Source: Labilithrix sp.
GTDB taxonomy: Bacteria > Myxococcota_A > Polyangia > Polyangiales > Polyangiaceae
NCBI GenBank assembly: GCA_019637175.1
Contig: JAHBWD010000070.1
Coordinates: 1 to 45,868, forward strand
Direction: 5' to 3'
DNA length: 45,868 nt
In this document: positions 1 to 5,779 of the stretch, in pieces
How positions within the stretch are numbered: the stretch's first letter is position 1
Layout: each line of letters begins with the position of its first letter
The notes under the pieces: generated by a model
What the model saw: the letters and a program-made list of their open reading frames with translations, nothing else
What the model was told of the DNA's origin: nothing
The model's database searches: none
Made by a program: the position numbers and the translations under genes

Positions 1-681
1 GGCCAGCCGGGCGCGCAGCCGGGCGGATTCGGCCAGCCGGGTGGAGCACCTGGTGGATACGGTCAGCCGGCTGGCCAGCCTGGAGGCTATGGTCAGCCGG
101 GCGCGCCGGGGGGAGCGCCGGGGTACGGGGCGCCAGGTGGGCAGCCGGGTTACGGTCAGCCCCAGGGGCAGCAGGGCTTCGGCCAGCCGCCGGGCGGCGG
201 GTTCGGCGGTGCGATGCAGGCGGGTTTCGGTCAGATGGGGCAGGGCATGGGGCTCGGCGGCGCGCCGGGAGCCGGCGGTCGTCCGACCGTCCGCAACCCC
301 GTGATGACGCTTCTCGTTCCCTTCGGCATTATCGTCATCGGGAACATCGTCGGCACGGTGCTCGTGACGGTGACCGAGATGGGGATCCTGGGTCTGATCG
401 GTACGCTCGGCATGCTCGCCGGCTCCGTCATCGGCTTCCTCTCCGTCATCAAGATGACGAACGAGCTGAAGGCCGTGACGGGCAACGCCGGCTTCGCGTG
501 GTGGCCTGCCATCATCCCGGTCTACGGACTCTACTGGGCGCTCATCATGGTGCCGGCGGAGATGAACAAGGCCAAGCAGATGCGCGGCATCCAGACGCCC
601 GCGCGTGGGCTGGTGGCCTACTGGTTCGTGTTTCTGTACGCCTTTGCAGCAGACCTGAACGACATCGCGAAGGCTCCGTAA
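1..681 (+). CDS. Gly/Pro/Gln-rich multi-pass membrane protein, 5'-truncated
   Basis: The reading frame is open from base 1, so the true start lies upstream; 226 residues are visible. The first 90 or so residues are low-complexity repeats of GQPGG(Y/F) type. They are followed by about four hydrophobic segments: near residues 101-124, 127-149, 163-182 and 203-220. An Ala-Trp-Trp-Pro stretch precedes the third. The layout, a flexible Gly/Pro/Tyr-rich cytoplasmic-type tail before a small membrane domain, is common in myxobacterial proteins of unknown role; I cannot assign a family. An ATG at 214 gives a shorter 155-residue version, but codon use and repeat structure continue unbroken upstream of it, so the long form is preferred. 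Function unknown. Confidence 0.75.
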   Translation, partial: GQPGAQPGGFGQPGGAPGGYGQPAGQPGGYGQPGAPGGAPGYGAPGGQPGYGQPQGQQGFGQPPGGGFGGAMQAGFGQMGQGMGLGGAPGAGGRPTVRNPVMTLLVPFGIIVIGNIVGTVLVTVTEMGILGLIGTLGMLAGSVIGFLSVIKMTNELKAVTGNAGFAWWPAIIPVYGLYWALIMVPAEMNKAKQMRGIQTPARGLVAYWFVFLYAFAADLNDIAKAP

Positions 682-684
682 GCG

Positions 685-768
685 CGTCGACCGTTCGAAG
701 TCTTTGGAGAGCGCGCGTCCGTGACCACATGTGGGTCCGGGCGCGCGTCGCCGTTTGTGCGGTCGACG
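685..768. repeat. Long imperfect inverted repeat between genes
   Basis: CGTCGACCG at 685-693 is the exact reverse complement of CGGTCGACG at 760-768. Nested inside are two GCGCGC runs and, close to the centre, the perfect 10-base palindrome CCACATGTGG (725-734). It sits after the stop of the membrane protein and just before the kinase -10 element. It could be a terminator-type hairpin or a protein-binding palindrome; there is no T-run. Confidence 0.5.
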
Positions 769-781
769 GTTTCACCTCTGA

Positions 782-787
782 TAAGAT
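782..787 (+). promoter_or_regulatory. Extended -10 element (TAAGAT) of the kinase gene
   Basis: TGA-TAAGAT fits an extended -10 (TGN-TANNNT). It ends nine bases before GTG 797, so transcription would begin at or next to the start codon. This supports the upstream GTG over ATG 836. No -35 match is seen. Confidence 0.45.
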
Positions 788-796
788 TCTCCTGTC

Positions 797-2443
797 GTGT
801 CGGAAGCTGCAGTCGCGGCAAGCGCGTGCGCGCCGATGGTCATCGGTCGCTATGCGCTGTTCGACGAGCTCGCTGCGGGCGGGATGGCGACGGTCCATCT
901 CGGAAGGCTCCTCGGTCCCGTCGGCTTCGGTCGCACGGTGGCGATCAAGCGCCTTCACACGCACTACGTGAAGGACCAAGACTTCGTCACGATGTTCATG
1001 GACGAAGCGCGGATCGTCTCGCGCATCCGTCATCCGAACGTCGTGCCGATGGTCGACGTCGTCCAGAACGCCGAGGGCATCTTCCTCATCATGGAGTACG
1101 TGCACGGTGAGTCGCTCTCGCGGCTCATGCGTAACGCGCGCAAGCAGGGTCAGCGGATCCCGCCGCGCGTCATCGCGTCGATCATGCAGGGCGTCCTGCT
1201 CGGTCTCCACGCGGCGCACGAGACCAAGAGCGTCGACGGCAGCCTGCTCGGCGTCGTGCACCGCGACGTCTCCCCTCAGAACGTGATCATCGGCGCCGAC
1301 GGCGCGGCGCGCGTCCTCGACTTCGGGATCGCGAAGGCCGCCGGTCGCGCGCAGATCACGCGTGAGGGACAGATCAAGGGCAAGCTGGCGTACATGGCGC
1401 CCGAGCAGATCCGCGGGCAGGTCGATCGGCGGACCGACGTGTTCGCCGCGGCGGTCGTGCTCTGGGAGCTGCTCGCGGGCCGGCGCCTCCACGACGGGGC
1501 GAAGGACGTCGACATCGTCACGCGCGTCATCCAGGGACAGTTCCCGAATCCAAGCGAGCACGATCCGACGATCTCCGTCGAGCTCGACGCGCTCGTCATG
1601 AAGGGCCTGGCGGTGGATCCGGCGAAGCGCTTCGCCTCGGCACGAGAGCTCGCCATCGAGCTCGAACGCAAGGTGGGCATCGCCACGCCCACCGAGGTGA
1701 GCGAGTGGGTCGAACGTCTCGCGCACGACGTGCTCGCCGCGCGGAGCACGCTCGTCAACGCGATGGAGCTCGCGTCGGCGAGCCTCGCGCCGATCGACTC
1801 GCACCCGCCGCCTGCGTCGTTCGGCGGGCGCGCGGCGCCTCCTCCGGCGATGCCGCCCGATCAGGGCATCCCCGTGGAGGTCGACGCCGCGAACGTCCAG
1901 CACGAGCCGCCGAGCAGCTCGGCCGTCTTCGCCCACACGCAGACGTCGGCAGGCGAGGGGCCGCGCACGATGCCGTGGGGCCTCGTCGGCGTCGCCGCGC
2001 TGCTCGCGACGATCGGGATCGCGCTCGGCGGCTACGCGCTCTACCGCCGGAGCCTCACGCCACAGGAGGCGACGGCGCCGGCGATCAGCGTCGCGTCGAG
2101 CGCGCCGAAGCCGCCGCCGCCGTCGACGTCGTCGAGCGCGTCCGCGACGCCGGAAGAGCCCTCCGCCGAAAAGGAACCTGCGCTCGCGCCGTCGCCGTCC
2201 TCGGCGGCTTCGTCGCGGCCCGCCCCGAGCGCGAGCGCGGAGGCGTCACCGAGCGCGCAGCCGGCGGCGGGATCCTCCGCGACGCCGCCGCCTTCGGCGA
2301 GCGCGTCCGCCCCGGCCAAGCCCGCGTTCGTCGCGCCCGTGTTCGTGCCTCCGCGCCCGCCGCCGCCGAAGAAGCCGTCGTGCGACCCGCCGTACACGGT
2401 CGACGAGGTCGGGCATCGTCACTACAAGCCCGAGTGCGACTGA
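797..2443 (+). CDS. Transmembrane Ser/Thr protein kinase (HRDVSPQN type)
   Basis: Protein kinase of 548 residues. A kinase domain occupies roughly residues 17-300: Gly-rich loop LAAGGMATV, VAIK with the ATP-anchoring Lys near residue 50, catalytic loop HRDVSPQN from about 155, DFGIAKA from about 175, and an APEQ motif. The usual Lys of HRDLKPxN is Ser here, as often found in myxobacterial kinases. An Ala/Pro-rich juxtamembrane region follows, then one membrane helix near 393-415, then a long Ser/Ala/Pro-rich extracytoplasmic stretch ending in a Cys-flanked tail (CDPPYT...YKPEC). It probably senses something outside the inner membrane and phosphorylates cytoplasmic proteins; substrates are unknown. 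GTG 797 was chosen because a -10-like element lies just upstream; ATG 836, directly before the kinase domain, is the alternative. Confidence 0.93.
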   Translation: MSEAAVAASACAPMVIGRYALFDELAAGGMATVHLGRLLGPVGFGRTVAIKRLHTHYVKDQDFVTMFMDEARIVSRIRHPNVVPMVDVVQNAEGIFLIMEYVHGESLSRLMRNARKQGQRIPPRVIASIMQGVLLGLHAAHETKSVDGSLLGVVHRDVSPQNVIIGADGAARVLDFGIAKAAGRAQITREGQIKGKLAYMAPEQIRGQVDRRTDVFAAAVVLWELLAGRRLHDGAKDVDIVTRVIQGQFPNPSEHDPTISVELDALVMKGLAVDPAKRFASARELAIELERKVGIATPTEVSEWVERLAHDVLAARSTLVNAMELASASLAPIDSHPPPASFGGRAAPPPAMPPDQGIPVEVDAANVQHEPPSSSAVFAHTQTSAGEGPRTMPWGLVGVAALLATIGIALGGYALYRRSLTPQEATAPAISVASSAPKPPPPSTSSSASATPEEPSAEKEPALAPSPSSAASSRPAPSASAEASPSAQPAAGSSATPPPSASASAPAKPAFVAPVFVPPRPPPPKKPSCDPPYTVDEVGHRHYKPECD

Positions 2444-2465
2444 GCGATCGCTCGCGATCGCGCTC
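2442..2465. terminator. Possible bidirectional terminator hairpin
   Basis: GAGCGATCGCTC at 2442-2453 is a perfect palindrome. The unit GCGATCGC recurs at 2454-2461 followed by GCTC, so GAGCGATCGC can pair with the downstream copy. It overlaps the kinase stop codon and lies between two convergent genes. There is no U-tract, so it is not a classical intrinsic terminator. Confidence 0.35.
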
Positions 2466-2477
2466 GGCATGCGCGAT

Positions 2478-3332
2478 TCACGGCGCGGGGCCGGCGCGCC
2501 AGCGCAAGGCCTCGACGATCGCGCGCTCGGTCTGGAGACGGATGTCTTCGTCGATCGCGTCGCCCATGCTCGCCGCCGGACCGAGCGCGGCCGGCGCGCC
2601 TTCATGCTCGGCGAACACGTAGCCGACGGTCTTCGAGCTCGTCGCGACGACTTCACCCGCGCACACGACGCGGTTCGTGGCGAAGTCGTACAGATAGGCG
2701 CGCCCCGCGACTTCGCCGGGCTCGAAGCCGGCGGCCGACGTCGCGTACGGCCTCTTCGACGTCTTCGCGACGAGCACGACGTCGTACCCGAAGCGCTCCG
2801 GACGATCGAGCGCGCGCGCGTAGAGCGCGGCCTCTTCGTAGCGGCCGGACGCGAGGTGCGCCTCGGCGCGTCGCACGTCGGCGAGCACGCCCGCGACGGC
2901 CTGGCTCGGGAGCGCCGCGCCGATCTCGGCGCGCTGGATGGTGAGCAGCGGAAACGCCGCTCGACCCTTCACGAGCGAGCTCACGGCCGGGAGCGCGAGC
3001 GGGCACGCGCCGAGGTCGGGCCTCGACGCGAGATCGCGCCCGATCGCGTCGCGCACGCCGAGCTCGAAGCGCGCCTGCGCGCGCGCGGCGCGGGCGCGCG
3101 CGCCGGCGATCGCCGACCGCGCGCTGTCGACGCGCGCCGCCTCGCTCCTCGGCGCACGCGGTGCAGGCGCGCCCGCGCGTGCGGCGCCCGCGGCGCAAGC
3201 CACGGCGACGATCGCGAAGCCCAGCGCGCCGATCCGCGTGCGGCGCCGCTGCGCCTGGAGCACGCGCACGTACGGATGTTCCGCCTCCGAGGGCTCGGGC
3301 TCGGGCGGCGACGCGACCCGGTAGGGCTGCAC
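2478..3332 (-). CDS. Membrane-anchored protein of unknown function
   Basis: 284 residues; no family recognised. A Pro/Glu-rich cytoplasmic head with a basic stop (QRRRTR) precedes one hydrophobic segment near residues 34-54. An Ala/Arg-rich helical region follows, then a mixed alpha/beta C-terminal half with the stretch RAYLYDFATNRVVCAGEV around 205-222, which reads like a small secreted globular domain. N-in topology with a periplasmic body is likely. The start is GTG; TAGACT lies six bases upstream, which suggests a leaderless mRNA. It is convergent with the kinase and divergent from the helical-repeat gene at 3383. Function unknown. Confidence 0.75.
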   Translation of the reverse strand: MQPYRVASPPEPEPSEAEHPYVRVLQAQRRRTRIGALGFAIVAVACAAGAARAGAPAPRAPRSEAARVDSARSAIAGARARAARAQARFELGVRDAIGRDLASRPDLGACPLALPAVSSLVKGRAAFPLLTIQRAEIGAALPSQAVAGVLADVRRAEAHLASGRYEEAALYARALDRPERFGYDVVLVAKTSKRPYATSAAGFEPGEVAGRAYLYDFATNRVVCAGEVVATSSKTVGYVFAEHEGAPAALGPAASMGDAIDEDIRLQTERAIVEALRWRAGPAP

Positions 3333-3338
3333 CTTCGA

Positions 3339-3344
3339 AGTCTA
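3339..3344 (-). promoter_or_regulatory. Extended -10 element (TGC-TAGACT), six bases before GTG
   Basis: On the minus strand TGCTAGACT is followed by six bases and then the GTG of the 2478-3332 gene. The same hexamer at the same spacing precedes the GTG at 30922. It implies a leaderless transcript. Confidence 0.45.
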
Positions 3345-3382
3345 GCACTCACGCCGCTGCCCGCTTGTGATGAGATCCGGCT

Positions 3383-4657
3383 GTGAGCGCGCCCGCGTGG
3401 AGATGGCGACGAGAAGACGAAGATCTTCTCCAGAGGCTCGAGGACGAGACCGTCCTCGGTCGCTTGTTCCGCCATCACGTCGGCGCCCCTCCCGGAGGCG
3501 AGCGCGCCGAGCCCCATCCCCGCGCCGCCGGCCTCGTCGCCTCGGCGCGCGCGCTGCCCGGCGGAAGTGAAGCCGTCGACGCGGCGCTCCGCGGCGACGT
3601 CGCCAAGCTCGCGCGCTTCATCGAGGCTGGCCCGATGCGCGATCGACCGCCCGTCTTCCTCCACCACGTCGCGGTCTACTACGGCAAGGTCGCGGCGGTG
3701 CTCGAGGGGGCCGCGCCGGACGCCGCGGCCAACGCGTGGATGCGTTCGCTCGCGGCGTGGCTCGCGCTCGACGAAGAGCGCACCTACCTCGCGTCCATCG
3801 AGGAAGCCGTGCTCGGGGCTTCGCGGTCGGGCGCAAAGCGCGCGTCGCCCGAAGGTCGAGGCGAGCGCGCTCCGCTCGAGGTCCTCGCCGATCTCGGAAA
3901 GCGCGCCGAGGTAACCTCGCGCGATCTCGCCCCCGCGGGGCGCGCGGCGCTCCTCGCGCTCGCGTGGGTCTCCGAGGCGGGGCGCATCGCCGGCGTCGGA
4001 GAGGACGCGACGCGACGCGCGGAGCAGGCCGCCGAGCGCCGCCGCAACGCGGCGCTCGACGCCGCGCTCGCGGTCGTCGGCGAGGCGCTCGACGAAGCCA
4101 ACGTGCGCGGCGAGCTCGGATCGAACGGCCGCGCGATCCTCACGCGCGCGCTCGACGTGTGGAAGTGGTCGGGGCACGACGAGGCCGTCGAGCAGTTCGT
4201 GGTCGACCGCCTCGCGACGATCGGTTGGGAGCTGTATCGCGCGCGCGCGTGGGACGCGCTCCGCTACGCGTTCGATCCGTTCCGCCCGCTCATCGAGCAC
4301 TTCGCCGCGCGCATCGAGGGAGATCCAGCGTCGAAGATCGCTTTCGCCGGGCCGTGCGCGCAGATGTTCGTCTTCCTCACGGACATCGAGCCGATCTTCG
4401 CCCGCAAGCTCGAGCTCGCCGAGAGGGCGATCCGGATCTGCCCCACGCATCGCAACGGGCGCTTGAACCTCGCGTCGCTGCTCTGCGATCAAGCCATCGC
4501 GGCGATGGGCGCGACGGCGCTCTTCGTTCGGAGAGAAGAGCTCGAGCGGATCGAGGCCTTGCTCGCGCGCGCCGAGAGCCTGTACCCGGCGTCGACCGAG
4601 CTGCCCGAGGCGAAGGCGATGCTCGAGCGGTGCCGCCGCCGTCGGATCGCGCTGTGA
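3383..4657 (+). CDS. Helical-repeat (TPR-like) protein of unknown function
   Basis: 424 residues, GTG start, no signal peptide and no membrane segment, so cytoplasmic. It is almost wholly alpha-helical by eye and rich in Ala, Arg and Glu. The C-terminal third (about 330-424) contains TPR-like pairs such as KLELAERAIRICPTHRNGRLNLASLL and ELERIEALLARAESLYP. A middle region with WKWSGHDEAVEQFVVDRL (about 255-272) is distinctive, but I cannot tie it to a family. It lies 65 bases before the lipoprotein and Hsp70 cluster on the same strand, so a link to that cluster is possible but unproven. Confidence 0.75.
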   Translation: MSAPAWRWRREDEDLLQRLEDETVLGRLFRHHVGAPPGGERAEPHPRAAGLVASARALPGGSEAVDAALRGDVAKLARFIEAGPMRDRPPVFLHHVAVYYGKVAAVLEGAAPDAAANAWMRSLAAWLALDEERTYLASIEEAVLGASRSGAKRASPEGRGERAPLEVLADLGKRAEVTSRDLAPAGRAALLALAWVSEAGRIAGVGEDATRRAEQAAERRRNAALDAALAVVGEALDEANVRGELGSNGRAILTRALDVWKWSGHDEAVEQFVVDRLATIGWELYRARAWDALRYAFDPFRPLIEHFAARIEGDPASKIAFAGPCAQMFVFLTDIEPIFARKLELAERAIRICPTHRNGRLNLASLLCDQAIAAMGATALFVRREELERIEALLARAESLYPASTELPEAKAMLERCRRRRIAL

Positions 4658-4712
4658 AGAGCGAACGACGATCAGAAAATCCGGAAGCTCGTCCCACTCA
4701 CGTCCGTACCTC

Positions 4713-4717
4713 GGAGG
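4713..4717 (+). promoter_or_regulatory. Ribosome binding site GGAGG
   Basis: GGAGG five bases before ATG 4723 fixes the start of the lipoprotein inside a much longer open frame. Confidence 0.7.
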
Positions 4718-4722
4718 TATCC

Positions 4723-5388
4723 ATGAGGCGTCTTCTCGCACTTAGCTCTTTGATTCTGATGGGATGTGGCGGTTCGGACGGCACGGGCACGGTGGGCCCG
4801 GCCGACGGCGGCGCCGAGACGGGCCCCGGCCCGGGTCCGGCGATCCCCGATCCCGACGGCGGGCCCGAAGGCGGCGGGCCGACCGCGGACGCGGGCGACG
4901 GAGGCACGCGCGACGACCGGATCGATCCGATCGAGGTCGGCCGCTCGTGGACGTACAACGTGCAGGTGCTCGGGATCTATCCGCTGTGCACCAACGGCGT
5001 GCACACGTCGGCGGTGTTGCAGAAGGCCGGCCTCGACGGCAAGACCGCGTTCGACGTGCAGTCGTTCTGTCCGAGCGTCGGCGTCGTGAAGTACGCCGTC
5101 GAAGGCGATCGCGTGTTCGTCCACTTCGGCGGGGCGTGGGTGCTCTCGCTCGACGCTCCGGTCGCCGAGAATCACACGTGGACCGACGGCCTCCTCAACT
5201 ACAAATGGGAGAAGAAGGGAACCGTCACGGTGACCGCCGGCACCTTCAGCGACTGCTGGCAGGCGACCACGGTCGCGAGCTACACCTCGTACATCCAACT
5301 CTGCCGCGGCGTCGGTCCGGTGAAGTGGCACTACGAAGACGGCTTCGGCAACGGCTACGAAGCGATCCTCGTCTCGAAGAACTTCTGA
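4723..5388 (+). CDS. Lipoprotein of unknown function, first gene of the Hsp70 cluster
   Basis: 221 residues. A short signal peptide ends in the lipobox LILMGC, and Gly follows the lipidated Cys, so outer-membrane sorting is plausible. A linker rich in Gly, Asp and Pro (about residues 20-65) leads to a compact domain of about 155 residues with Trp/Tyr-rich beta-strand patterns (GRSWTYNVQV, KWHYEDGFGNGYEAILV) and four Cys that could pair. The fold recalls small exported beta proteins, but I do not recognise a family. Its stop TGA overlaps the ATG of the next gene by one base, which implies translational coupling to the J-like and Hsp70 genes, although the protein is exported and they are not. 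Confidence 0.85.
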   Translation: MRRLLALSSLILMGCGGSDGTGTVGPADGGAETGPGPGPAIPDPDGGPEGGGPTADAGDGGTRDDRIDPIEVGRSWTYNVQVLGIYPLCTNGVHTSAVLQKAGLDGKTAFDVQSFCPSVGVVKYAVEGDRVFVHFGGAWVLSLDAPVAENHTWTDGLLNYKWEKKGTVTVTAGTFSDCWQATTVASYTSYIQLCRGVGPVKWHYEDGFGNGYEAILVSKNF

Positions 5389-5765
5389 TGAGCGACAACC
5401 CCTTCGAGCGCTACGACCTCGATCCCCAGGACGGGATCGAGAAGATCACGCGTCGCTTGAAGGAGCTCGCCGAAGAAGCGACCGACGAGCGCGAGCGCGA
5501 CCGCATCCGCGCGGCGTGGGAAGAGCTGACGCTGCACCCCGCGCGGCGGCTTCGCGCCGCGCGGAGCGCCCACCCGGAGACGCGGAGGCCGCTCGGCGAT
5601 CCTCCGCTCGGAGCGCGGCTGCGCGTCACGGCCACGGAGCTCACGCTCGACGATCTCGCCGCGCGCCCGAGCGTCCTCGCGGCGCTCGCGAGCGGCGAGC
5701 CGACGTCGGAACGAGAAGAACGAGACGCGATCGCCCCGCCTCTCGACGACGATCCGCATTTCTGA
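5388..5765 (+). CDS. Small J-domain-like protein lacking HPD
   Basis: 125 residues, cytoplasmic. The first 65 or so residues follow the J-domain helix plan: FERYDLDP as helix I, GIEKITRRLKELAEEA as helix II, then IRAAWEELTLHPARRLRAA, which matches the J-domain helix III pattern (INxAYxxLxDPxKRxxYD). The HPD tripeptide that stimulates Hsp70 ATPase is absent from the loop, which reads EATDERERD. The rest (about 66-125) is Pro/Arg-rich and acidic at the end. The gene overlaps the lipoprotein stop and ends 14 bases before the Hsp70 gene. By analogy with other HPD-less J-like proteins it may bind this Hsp70 without activating it. The J-like assignment is mine from pattern and context. Confidence 0.8.
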   Translation: MSDNPFERYDLDPQDGIEKITRRLKELAEEATDERERDRIRAAWEELTLHPARRLRAARSAHPETRRPLGDPPLGARLRVTATELTLDDLAARPSVLAALASGEPTSEREERDAIAPPLDDDPHF

Positions 5766-5779
5766 AACCCTGTCGGGCC

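Noticed and set aside
41..304. 87-residue frame at the window start
   Set aside because: Out-of-frame Arg-rich reading of the Gly/Pro repeat region of the truncated membrane protein.
2101..2340. Codon-level repeats in the kinase Ser/Ala/Pro stalk as a mobile or regulatory repeat
   Set aside because: Low-complexity coding sequence for a flexible stalk, without a fixed repeat unit.
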